Assembly: GCA_023458095.1 (NCBI GenBank)
Contig: JAEXAS010000004.1
Coordinates: forward strand, 1 to 64,000
Direction: 5' to 3'
From: Actinomycetes bacterium
GTDB taxonomy: Bacteria; Actinomycetota; Actinomycetes; Propionibacteriales; Propionibacteriaceae
Length of the DNA: 64,000 nt
Positions 1 to 7,828 of this stretch are shown in pieces. The notes under the pieces were generated by a model. That model had not been told where the DNA came from. It searched no databases and saw only the letters and a program-made list of their open reading frames with translations. The stretch's first letter is position 1, and each line of letters opens with the position of its first letter. A program made the translations under genes and the position numbers.

Positions 1-2419
1 ATCCTCGCCCCTCCCGAAGGAAGGGCGCTGCCGGACGATGGTGGCGGCGAGCCAGTAGAGGCGGCTGTTGCGATCCTCGCCCCTCCCGAAGGAAGGGCGC
101 TGCCTTCCCGACCGTGCTGAGGCCCGACATGGCGCGGCTGTTGCGATCCTCGCCCCTCCCGAAGGAAGGGCGCTGCGTGGCCACAGCATCGACATGCGAT
201 GCTCACGCCAGGTTGCGATCCTCGCCCCTCCCGAAGGAAGGGCGCTGCAGATCTCACCCTCGTAGTTGCGGTTGACACACGGGGTTGCGATCCTCGCCCC
301 TCCCGAAGGAAGGGCGCTGCATCCGTCTATCAAGATCAGCCCGTTCTGGTCAGGAGTTGCGATCCTCGCCCCTCCCGAAGGAAGGGCGCTGCCTTCTGTG
401 GCATGGGTGGATCATCCACCGGACTCCGGTTGCGATCCTCGCCCCTCCCGAAGGAAGGGCGCTGCCACCACCGGAAACGCGCCCCTGCCGGAGATGGGCA
501 AGTTGCGATCCTCGCCCCTCCCGAAGGAAGGGCGCTGCCTGTCAGATTCGGAAGGAGGTCAGTGATGGCTAAGAAGTTGCGATCCTCGCCCCTCCCGAAG
601 GAAGGGCGCTGCGAGCGCCGACTTGCTTCTTGAGTGCACGCTGGTGGTTGCGATCCTCGCCCCTCCCGAAGGAAGGGCGCTGCCCACGATTCCCCCTAAT
701 CAGTAGAGTCTCCGCGGTTGCGATCCTCGCCCCTCCCGAAGGAAGGGCGCTGCCTTGGCCTGATTGAGCCGCACACTGACGCGCTCGATCGTTGCGATCC
801 TCGCCCCTCCCGAAGGAAGGGCGCTGCCTCGCCGTCATCCTTGGGCCGCGGTGGCGTGCCCATGTTGCGATCCTCGCCCCTCCCGAAGGAAGGGCGCTGC
901 GTAGTAGGCCACATCGGTGCGGAGCTCTGCCGGAGGTTGCGATCCTCGCCCCTCCCGAAGGAAGGGCGCTGCTTATCGAAGTCTGCCTCAATGGTGTCCA
1001 CCTCGGAGTTGCGATCCTCGCCCCTCCCGAAGGAAGGGCGCTGCCAAACACGCGCGCAACGTGGCTTGCTTTTCAGAAGTTGCGATCCTCGCCCCTCCCG
1101 AAGGAAGGGCGCTGCGCCCCCACACTGATGTGATTGACAGAATCAACTTGGGTTGCGATCCTCGCCCCTCCCGAAGGAAGGGCGCTGCCCAAGGGCTCCC
1201 CAGACTCCGGACCATCGATACGTAGTTGCGATCCTCGCCCCTCCCGAAGGAAGGGCGCTGCGGCCCCGCCGTAGCGGGCGAACACTGCGCTGAGCAGTTG
1301 CGATCCTCGCCCCTCCCGAAGGAAGGGCGCTGCCGACGACAGTTGGTCGCGGTTCACGGTCGGATTCTCAGTTGCGATCCTCGCCCCTCCCGAAGGAAGG
1401 GCGCTGCCGACGATCTGTGGATCTCCAAGCGCACCAAGGAGTTGCGATCCTCGCCCCTCCCGAAGGAAGGGCGCTGCCTGCAACCTCAACGTTGGTGACG
1501 TGAACCCGAAAAAGTTGCGATCCTCGCCCCTCCCGAAGGAAGGGCGCTGCATCGCCTCAGCCCGCACCGCTGCGTCTCGGGTGCGGTTGCGATCCTCGCC
1601 CCTCCCGAAGGAAGGGCGCTGCCCGAGGCCTGGGGATCGTCCCACGTCGAGGCCCGGGTTGCGATCCTCGCCCCTCCCGAAGGAAGGGCGCTGCCTCAAA
1701 ACCGAGCGAGCCAAGCGCGCACTGGCTGTTGCGATCCTCGCCCCTCCCGAAGGAAGGGCGCTGCGTGCTGGGCCACGGCCACGTTCATGGAATCTGAAGT
1801 TGCGATCCTCGCCCCTCCCGAAGGAAGGGCGCTGCCGGCCTGATCAACGGCACCGACGCCGGCACCACTTGGTTGCGATCCTCGCCCCTCCCGAAGGAAG
1901 GGCGCTGCCTTGACGGCTTCCTCGTCGGCGGCCTGAATCAGGGTGTTGCGATCCTCGCCCCTCCCGAAGGAAGGGCGCTGCTCGTGTCCACCGATAAGCA
2001 CGTTTGTCATCGAGAGGACGTTGCGATCCTCGCCCCTCCCGAAGGAAGGGCGCTGCCTGGCGGGCTCCAGGAGTGGCCGCCGTCGCGAAGCGGTTGCGAT
2101 CCTCGCCCCTCCCGAAGGAAGGGCGCTGCCCCCTCGGCCGAAACAAGTTCAGCGTCAAAGGCAAGGTTGCGATCCTCGCCCCTCCCGAAGGAAGGGCGCT
2201 GCCGGCGGTCGACGTCACCGGATCAGCCCCCACTGATTGTTGCGATCCTCGCCCCTCCCGAAGGAAGGGCGCTGCCGGGCACGCCGACCAGCTACCGAAG
2301 GATCATCCAATGTTGCGATCCTCGCCCCTCCCGAAGGAAGGGCGCTGCCGATCATGGGCCTGCTGCGCGGTGTCACCTATACGTTGCGATCCTCGCCCCT
2401 CCCGAAGGAAGGGCGCTGC
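1..2419 (-). CRISPR. Type I-C CRISPR array, at least 34 repeats
   Basis: There are 34 copies of a 37-base repeat (the first cut by the window edge, the last at 2383-2419) separated by 33 unique spacers of about 35-37 bases. All copies look identical by eye. Read on the minus strand, which is the direction of the adjacent cas operon, the repeat ends in GGATCGCAAC, resembling the usual type I-C 3' end. It contains a 9-bp stem, CGCCCTTCC with GGAGGGGCG, closed by a TTCG tetraloop. The array is therefore probably transcribed leftward, with the newest spacers near 2419. In this class Cas5c cuts the precursor at the stem base, leaving a handle of about 11 nt. Overlapping open frames here are artefacts of the repeats. 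Confidence 0.98.
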
Positions 2420-2548
2420 CCTATCTGACCAGGTCATTGAAGGGTGCCTCAACAGTATCCACAGCCTCGTTGTGGAGGGGACTCACGGCCACAGGTACTG
2501 CGTCTTCGGAAAGTCCTGCGGTAGGTCAGGCGCGCCTTAGGTTCCTAA
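2420..2548 (-). promoter_or_regulatory. CRISPR leader between cas2 and the array
   Basis: This 129-base non-coding stretch lies between the cas2 stop and the nearest repeat, where type I-C loci place the leader. Reading on the minus strand it enters the repeat at 2419. It should hold the array promoter and the site where Cas1-Cas2 inserts new spacers. It is not strikingly AT-rich and I found no convincing -35/-10 pair. The call rests on position. Confidence 0.55.
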
Positions 2549-2842
2549 TCACCAAATCACCGCGCCCTCAATCGGCGCACTTGGCGGCCTGCCAATGGTC
2601 TCGACTGCGTCTAGCACTCCTCGTGTGACGCGGTACACCCGGATGCTATCTTCCGGCCCGACAAGGCCAGCTAGCGAATGCAGCAACCTCACCAACTGCG
2701 CCTCGCCGCATCTGAACTCAAAGACAGATTTTTGCACCCGCGTCCCAAGCCCCTCACACGTCTTCGCGACTCGGCGCAGCCGCCGTTCGCCTTCCCGCGT
2801 CTCAGTGTTCACGTCGTACACCAATATGCACTCCACAGTCAT
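2549..2842 (-). CDS. cas2: CRISPR-associated endoribonuclease Cas2
   Basis: A 97-residue protein of normal Cas2 length. Cas2 dimers bridge two Cas1 dimers to form the spacer-integration complex. The start was set at the ATG that overlaps the cas1 stop as ATGA; an earlier in-frame start adds four residues. The first beta strand ends in VYDVNT with the conserved Asp, followed by the basic helix with RRLRRVAK and then RVQKSVFEF, all typical of type I-C Cas2. It is the last cas gene before the leader and is translationally coupled to cas1. Confidence 0.95.
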   Translation of the reverse strand: MTVECILVYDVNTETREGERRLRRVAKTCEGLGTRVQKSVFEFRCGEAQLVRLLHSLAGLVGPEDSIRVYRVTRGVLDAVETIGRPPSAPIEGAVIW

Positions 2843-3858
2843 GCCACAACCCACGGCTGATAATCGAACTCGGGCTCACGCAGATGCCGCGCGAGGATCC
2901 TGGCTTGCATAATTGGAATCTGTGCTGCGGGGACCCGGCGATCAAGCCCCTTGTGAGGCCACATGCGTTGGCGAGACAACGCCCACTGCTCCAAGAACAC
3001 CCGCCGCCCATCATCAGTGAGTTCCACTGCGCCACCGGGCAACTCCCGCGTATGGCGCCGCGAATCAAGCTGACCGCGGTTGACCAGCGTCGCCACCAAA
3101 CGATCCACCAACAACGCGCGCATCTCCTCCATCAGGTCAAGAGCAAGGGAGGGCTTTGTTCCGCGAACTCCGTGCACGAACCCGATCATCGGATCAAGCC
3201 CCACATGCACCAACGCCGCATGGACAGAGGATCGCAAGAGCGCGTACCCCATTGAGAGGTAACAGTTGATTGGGTCAAGAGGAGGCCTACGCGTCCGCAT
3301 GTTGACCGCATCTCGGGAGAAGACGAGGTCCGCCGATGCGAAATACGAACGGGCAGCGCGTCCCTCGATTCCGAGGCACTCCGTCAGATTGAACGCCCCT
3401 CCCATCCGTTCTATGGCCTCTGCATGAAGCTCTGCGACCTCGCGCAACTGCTCCTGGCGGGTACCCTCGGCGTCACGCGCTGCTCTCAAAAGAAGCTGGC
3501 GGTATCCATGGAGTTTCCCGGCGAGAAAGCGCCTCGAGAGGTAGAGCCGATGGTCAGGGTCGTCGTGCGCGCGGCTTTGAGCCAGACGAAGCTCCCCGCG
3601 TCCCGGTTCGTCTCCAGCGACACTCGCAATAAGCCGCCCGTTTTGGGTGATCCACGACACGTGGATGCCCAAGTCGGAACACCTTCGAAGGACGTCGGGG
3701 CTTACCGCCACGCCGCCCCACAACACCATGGACTCTAACCGGAGCATCGGAACGATCTGGCGGCCTGGACGTTCTGGATGGGCGACTCGCACTGCGTCGC
3801 CATCCAGATGTAGCGACGTTCCGGGAGTGGTTACATAGAGCGTGTCCAGGAGGTCCAT
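2839..3858 (-). CDS. cas1: CRISPR-associated endonuclease Cas1, type I-C
   Basis: A 339-residue integrase of CRISPR adaptation that joins prespacers to the leader-proximal repeat. The ATG at 3858 shares one base with the cas4 stop (TAATG) and gives the family N-terminus MDLLDTLYVTTPG; the longer open frame adds unrelated residues encoded inside cas4. Expected metal-binding residues are visible: Glu in LGIEGRAARSYF, His in MIGFVHG, and the acidic pair in LDLMEEMR. The gene appears intact, so adaptation capacity looks complete together with Cas2 and Cas4. Confidence 0.96.
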   Translation of the reverse strand: MDLLDTLYVTTPGTSLHLDGDAVRVAHPERPGRQIVPMLRLESMVLWGGVAVSPDVLRRCSDLGIHVSWITQNGRLIASVAGDEPGRGELRLAQSRAHDDPDHRLYLSRRFLAGKLHGYRQLLLRAARDAEGTRQEQLREVAELHAEAIERMGGAFNLTECLGIEGRAARSYFASADLVFSRDAVNMRTRRPPLDPINCYLSMGYALLRSSVHAALVHVGLDPMIGFVHGVRGTKPSLALDLMEEMRALLVDRLVATLVNRGQLDSRRHTRELPGGAVELTDDGRRVFLEQWALSRQRMWPHKGLDRRVPAAQIPIMQARILARHLREPEFDYQPWVVA

Positions 3859-4481
3859 TACCAGTCTCCTTCTGCTGATGCGGCGAACACGTCCACGCCC
3901 TCGACTCCCCTGGGGCGTCCCTCCTCGTCCACGAGGCACCAGATTCTGAGCGAGCATGCGCGGCATCGCGAATCACACACCCGCGCTGGGAGGACCCCCT
4001 CGTCACGCATCGTTCGAAACTCCTCCAGGGTGCTTAGCGCCGCGGCACGAAGCGCAGAGTCGATAGGAATCTCCTGCCGACGACGTTCACGCCCTGCAAA
4101 TACAACTCCCGCCGGCACCTCTGTGGAGAACAACTCCTCTAGACACACAGCCTGAATCGCAAGTTGCTGTGCGGCGGGGGCCAGGTGGCGCTTCGACCGG
4201 ATTGGTTTGTGCTCGACTGGCACTGGAGTGGGGCTCATTTCGACGGCGTCACAGACGCCTCGAACTCCGAGTTCGACACTGATTACAGGCAAGGACAACC
4301 AGCAGTCCACGCCTTGGCGTTTCACTAAACGGGCCGCTCGGTCAACCGCAGCATGCTCAATGCTCCCAAGCACCGTGTGGGTGTTTTCCGCCCAGATCCC
4401 CTCAACATGTATCAGGCTGGCCTGTCTCGGACAGTAGGCGTGGTGCTCTACTGCCGAGATCAGTACGAAGTCGTCGTCCAC
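3858..4481 (-). CDS. cas4: CRISPR-associated exonuclease Cas4
   Basis: A 207-residue RecB-like nuclease that in type I-C trims prespacers and helps enforce PAM choice with Cas1-Cas2. It has an N-terminal YCPRQ cysteine and a C-terminal cluster of three more (VCDSRCRACSLRIWC), the usual iron-sulfur ligands, plus the nuclease motif EHKPIRSK near residue 90. The likely start is a GTG at 4481, nine bases after cas7c. It overlaps cas1 by one base. Confidence 0.94.
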   Translation of the reverse strand: MDDDFVLISAVEHHAYCPRQASLIHVEGIWAENTHTVLGSIEHAAVDRAARLVKRQGVDCWLSLPVISVELGVRGVCDAVEMSPTPVPVEHKPIRSKRHLAPAAQQLAIQAVCLEELFSTEVPAGVVFAGRERRRQEIPIDSALRAAALSTLEEFRTMRDEGVLPARVCDSRCRACSLRIWCLVDEEGRPRGVEGVDVFAASAEGDW

Positions 4482-4490
4482 GACAGCCAG

Positions 4491-5357
4491 CTAGATGAGC
4501 TGATGGTGCGTCACACCATCCGTGAGCCCGTTCAGGTCGACAGAGACTTGGTAGTCAGAAAACGCGCGGGCCAATACGACCTCCGGGCGTCGAACGAACT
4601 TGATGCGGTCGACAAGCGTGTGCATAGGGGCCATGCCGAAAGCATCGGAATGGGAGAAGACGTGCAAAGCGCGCGTGGCCATGTTTGCCCTCGCTGCGCT
4701 GGAGGTGTGATCAAACATCGATCCCAACACCCGATAGAACAGCTCCAGGTCCTTCTCCGTCACGCCGGTCTGCTGCCCGCGCGCAGCCGAGTAGCCGATC
4801 GTTGCCACATATAGGCCGTACGGGACAGTCCATTTGTTGCCCATGGTTCCACCACCCTTGGACTCGGCATCGGCCACAGTGGCATGAGCCACCCGGGTGA
4901 TTGCATGCTCAGCGGGTGATACAGGGTCGATGCTTCGCGCAAAGGAAACCTGAATAGGGCCTCGAATCTGTCCAAGCGCCTGGGTGTTGCCCGTGGAAAG
5001 TACCGCTCCAAACAGCCGAATGTCGACGTAGTTGGCGCAAAGCCACGCCTTGGCTGACGAAGCATCCTTAGTCTCCTTGCCAGTCTTGAGGCCATTCACC
5101 TCATAGGAACGCTCCAGAGTGGCGTTGAGAGCCGCCCCTGCAGTAACGAAGATCCCGTAGCCAGGCTGGTCACCCGCAGCTAACTCGTAGGTGTCCCGAA
5201 TCTTGCGCTTCAGCGAGACATCGGTCACTAGCCCGTGCCCAGTTTCCGGGTCAACCCTCGGGCGGTTGCCCGCGTCCGGGTCTCCATTCGGGTTGCCGTC
5301 GACGATGTCGAAGGCGAGCACGATGTCGTGACGCACAGTGGGGTCAGTGAGTGTCAT
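4491..5357 (-). CDS. cas7: Type I-C Cascade backbone protein Cas7c (Csd2)
   Basis: A 288-residue RAMP-fold protein whose copies form the crRNA-binding filament of the type I-C interference complex. The start is the ATG at 5357, preceded by AAGGAGATTCAC, a strong ribosome site inside the end of cas8c; the two genes overlap by 14 bases. The N-terminus contains the Csd2 hallmark DIVDGNPNGDPDAGNRPR, followed by VSLKRKIRDTY. Longer open frames upstream run through cas8c in another frame. It appears complete. Confidence 0.96.
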   Translation of the reverse strand: MTLTDPTVRHDIVLAFDIVDGNPNGDPDAGNRPRVDPETGHGLVTDVSLKRKIRDTYELAAGDQPGYGIFVTAGAALNATLERSYEVNGLKTGKETKDASSAKAWLCANYVDIRLFGAVLSTGNTQALGQIRGPIQVSFARSIDPVSPAEHAITRVAHATVADAESKGGGTMGNKWTVPYGLYVATIGYSAARGQQTGVTEKDLELFYRVLGSMFDHTSSAARANMATRALHVFSHSDAFGMAPMHTLVDRIKFVRRPEVVLARAFSDYQVSVDLNGLTDGVTHHQLI

Positions 5358-5796
5358 GTGAATCTCCTTGCTCCGGGTTGGTGTTGGTCTGGCCAGCGAG
5401 CTTGGCTTGTTTGGCTGCCTCGCGGGCCCTGTTGCTGTGTGCGCGTTGATGGTGATATCCGAGCACGAACATCGATTGCTGCTCGATGGTCGCCCGAGTT
5501 GGTAGGGGGACGGCGGGGTCAAGGAGGTCCACGAGAGAGTCGAGGGTGCGAATGTGAGGGCCGTCCCATCCTTTGCGCCGCAGTTTCGACAACCACCCAG
5601 CAGCCTGCTTCTCCCCCGCTGCAATCGCGATCGCCGGGTTTGAGATAGCGCCTGCGAAGTTCTTGTCAGCGAAGGTTGAGTTTGGGGCCTTACCTTCATC
5701 CATGGTTGCCGCCGCGTACTGAATTTGGGCGTATTCCGCAAACAACCGACCTGCCACGTAGCAGGGGTCAGCGCATGACGGATCAAGTCCGGGCAT
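5344..5796 (-). CDS. cas11c: Small subunit Cas11c from an internal start in cas8c
   Basis: Type I-C systems make their small subunit from an internal start near the 3' end of cas8c. Here an in-frame ATG at 5796 is preceded at ideal spacing by AAAGGAGA, far better than the ribosome site available to the large subunit. The 150-residue product begins MPGLDPSCADPCYVAGRLFA and consists largely of predicted helices, as expected for a subunit that lies along the belly of Cascade. It lies downstream of the TAG at 7074-7072, so it should still be made if Cas8c is not. The role is inferred from the known family arrangement. Confidence 0.8.
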   Translation of the reverse strand: MPGLDPSCADPCYVAGRLFAEYAQIQYAAATMDEGKAPNSTFADKNFAGAISNPAIAIAAGEKQAAGWLSKLRRKGWDGPHIRTLDSLVDLLDPAVPLPTRATIEQQSMFVLGYHHQRAHSNRAREAAKQAKLAGQTNTNPEQGDSHDTH

Positions 5797-7068
5797 TAGA
5801 TCTCCTTTCGAATAGGTTCTGCGCAACGCAAGCCGCAAAAGCGCGGCTCTCGGTGCGTCGACGTGCTGGTCTGCGGCCACACGCGAGATGACCCAGATGG
5901 CTAGCTGGCTGGTTGGGTTCGAGCCGTGCAGTGCTGTGCGCCGCAGTTCCTCCGCAATACCATGCGGGTGGCGCCCTTTAGGGTCTCCCAAGGGGAGATA
6001 GCGCTTGTGCTCGCGGTCAAACCGCCCGGACGCGGTCGCCAGCAACCACAGCGGAGCAAACCGAGCCTGGTCGAGCCATTCCGGCTCAATTTCGATGTCC
6101 ACGAACCACCGTGCGACGTTGGCCATTAACTCCTGCACTGGCATCGATGTCCAGTCGTGGACAATAAGTCGGGGCCCATTGCCGGACACGACCATGCAGT
6201 TGAACCGGTCCGGCTCGATCGCGGCACTGATGGCTCGGCCAGACTCGATGCTGCCAATTAGAGCGGCGACATCCGCTTCCCTTGGCTGATCGATCATGTC
6301 GAGCGGATCGAGATCACTCTTACCCCTGATCCACCAGGCTGTGGCCGTGTCGTCCGTACGTCGGCGCCGCCGTTCATCGCCGAGAATGCTGTTGAGCGCC
6401 GTGGGGATTGCTCGAGCACAACTCGTGCAGACGGGGACATGGGCGAGCTGCGTCGTCAGGTCGTACCCAAAGGCGGCCTTGTTTACGGAGATTGGTGCCA
6501 CCCCTGATTTGTCACCCCCTGGAACTCGCCCCCCCTTCACCATCTGGGGGATTGTGGCCACCAGCCTGCCTTTCTCCCCACAGACCAGACATGTTCCCTC
6601 ATGGCTTCGAGCCTTGAGCCGGTCCACGTAACGAACCCAATAGCTGGGAATCGACGCCGCGAGGTGCGCAGAGACGCCATCAACCACAAGAAGCACGTTG
6701 TCCTTCTGTGACCAAACGTCTGGCTTGCCAATTGACGAAGCGTGCCCACCCAAGACGAAAGCAGCGACTGCTTGAGCGATAGGATCACCATCTCCGTCGG
6801 TTGCGGCCCAATCCCGGATCGCCTCCCGGTACGCCTGGTGCGCCCTTTCCGCTTTAGCAATAGCGCCCAGACCTTGCGGCGAAGGGTCACCTGTCTTGTC
6901 ACACCACCCGAGGACATAGTCCAGGCGATCATGGGGTACAACAGGCGGAGCCGACTTCCCTGACCGCTTGAACATTGGCGTCACGTGCTCAACGCCCGCG
7001 CGTCCGCCTTCATCCACAAGCGGCACGAGCCGTGGAGCTAACGGGCGCCCGTCCAGCCCAAGAGACAA
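5344..7068 (-). CDS. cas8c: Type I-C large subunit Cas8c (Csd1), N-terminus interrupted by TAG
   Basis: The large Cascade subunit, expected to recognise the PAM and start target unwinding. From the TTG at 7068 the frame encodes 574 residues with Csd1 features (LDYVLGW near residue 50 and the C-terminal region shared with Cas11c). The frame continues upstream for 25 codons to an ATG at 7149 placed just after the cas5c stop, but a TAG at 7074-7072 interrupts it. The region before the stop looks like the missing family N-terminus. Either the gene carries a nonsense mutation, translation restarts at the TTG, or the base is a sequencing error. The TTG has only a weak AAGG about ten bases upstream. 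Confidence 0.85.
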   Translation of the reverse strand: MSLGLDGRPLAPRLVPLVDEGGRAGVEHVTPMFKRSGKSAPPVVPHDRLDYVLGWCDKTGDPSPQGLGAIAKAERAHQAYREAIRDWAATDGDGDPIAQAVAAFVLGGHASSIGKPDVWSQKDNVLLVVDGVSAHLAASIPSYWVRYVDRLKARSHEGTCLVCGEKGRLVATIPQMVKGGRVPGGDKSGVAPISVNKAAFGYDLTTQLAHVPVCTSCARAIPTALNSILGDERRRRRTDDTATAWWIRGKSDLDPLDMIDQPREADVAALIGSIESGRAISAAIEPDRFNCMVVSGNGPRLIVHDWTSMPVQELMANVARWFVDIEIEPEWLDQARFAPLWLLATASGRFDREHKRYLPLGDPKGRHPHGIAEELRRTALHGSNPTSQLAIWVISRVAADQHVDAPRAALLRLALRRTYSKGDLMPGLDPSCADPCYVAGRLFAEYAQIQYAAATMDEGKAPNSTFADKNFAGAISNPAIAIAAGEKQAAGWLSKLRRKGWDGPHIRTLDSLVDLLDPAVPLPTRATIEQQSMFVLGYHHQRAHSNRAREAAKQAKLAGQTNTNPEQGDSHDTH

Positions 7069-7071
7069 CGA

Positions 7072-7149
7072 CTATCTGAACCTTGTGGGTTGGTGGTACG
7101 GCTTCTCTCCAATCAGACCCGCGGCAAATTTGATCAATTCCCCGTACAT
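7072..7149 (-). other. Probable lost N-terminus of cas8c: 25 codons then TAG
   Basis: An ATG at 7149, seven bases past the cas5c stop codon, opens 25 codons beginning MYGELIKFAA and ending PTRFR, then TAG at 7074-7072, then resumes in the same frame as SLSLGLDGRPLA of cas8c. Its place in the operon, its frame and its content fit the expected start of Cas8c. A single G-to-A change in a TGG codon or C-to-T in a CAG codon would make this TAG. The residue it replaced cannot be known from one sequence. Confidence 0.7.
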
Positions 7150-7154
7150 GGTGG

Positions 7155-7817
7155 TCACTGGTACACCTTTGCGGGGTCATCCAGACCAGGAACATGCATC
7201 ACGCCGCCCTCCAGACGAGCATCGAACCATCGCGAAACTGGGTTACGACCGCTGGCATCGAAAACGATCGAGTGCAACATCAAACCGAGCTCTTCCGTGA
7301 GCGAAACTGGCGCTTGATCGTCCGGCGGGCCAAAGAACGCCCCAAATTCACGGGTCCCTAGGTATGGGGTTGTGAATGATGCACCCCTGCTCACGCGCCG
7401 CCGAAACTGGTCGCGATACTTTGCTGCAGGTTCATTGGCATGAGAATGCAGCGACACGTGAGCATGGATCCGATAGCCAACGTCCACAAGATGGATCGCC
7501 GCACGCTGTGTACGTGCACTTGCAGTGTTGACCACCAGGCCACGCAGCGCCGCATCCTGACCGATCACCTGGTCGGTCTCGTTCCGCCGAACAGAGCCAA
7601 ACCGAATCGGACGAAGCACCTCAATTGCAGCCACGTCCCACCGGAACTCCGGCTTCCAGAAGATGGCCTCAAGCACGCCTACTGCAGCCGAAGGCGTCAT
7701 AACTGGGTAGGTGAGTCGCTCTACCTTCGACTCTGGGCGAGTGAACAACGCCCCTGGTCCCCACACTTGCACCACAACTGGTGGGCAGCCGTCACGCTGT
7801 CGAAGCGCAATGCTCAA
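7155..7817 (-). CDS. cas5c: CRISPR-associated protein Cas5c (crRNA-processing Cas5)
   Basis: A 220-residue RAMP protein. In type I-C this protein replaces Cas6: it cuts the precursor RNA at the repeat hairpin and stays bound to the 5' handle in Cascade. It starts with TTG at 7817, supported by a strong AGGGAGG six bases upstream. The N-terminus VVVQVWGPGALFTRPE followed by YPVMTPSAAVGVLEAIFW is characteristic, and a Lys-containing AKYRDQF segment and the GTREFGAFF segment are present in the second half. The cas3 stop lies 11 bases upstream. Confidence 0.95.
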   Translation of the reverse strand: MSIALRQRDGCPPVVVQVWGPGALFTRPESKVERLTYPVMTPSAAVGVLEAIFWKPEFRWDVAAIEVLRPIRFGSVRRNETDQVIGQDAALRGLVVNTASARTQRAAIHLVDVGYRIHAHVSLHSHANEPAAKYRDQFRRRVSRGASFTTPYLGTREFGAFFGPPDDQAPVSLTEELGLMLHSIVFDASGRNPVSRWFDARLEGGVMHVPGLDDPAKVYQ

Positions 7818-7828
7818 AGTAGTCCTCC

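Noticed and set aside
265..270. An extra GTTGCG inside a spacer that looks like a repeat start
   Set aside because: Only six bases match; the spacer has normal length and the true repeat follows at 284.
1..2419. Possible self-targeting spacers
   Set aside because: No spacer was recognised by eye elsewhere in the window; a proper search of the whole genome would be needed to claim one.
68..2628. Many open frames across the CRISPR array on both strands
   Set aside because: They consist of the translated repeat with spacer residues between, with no ribosome sites or family resemblance.
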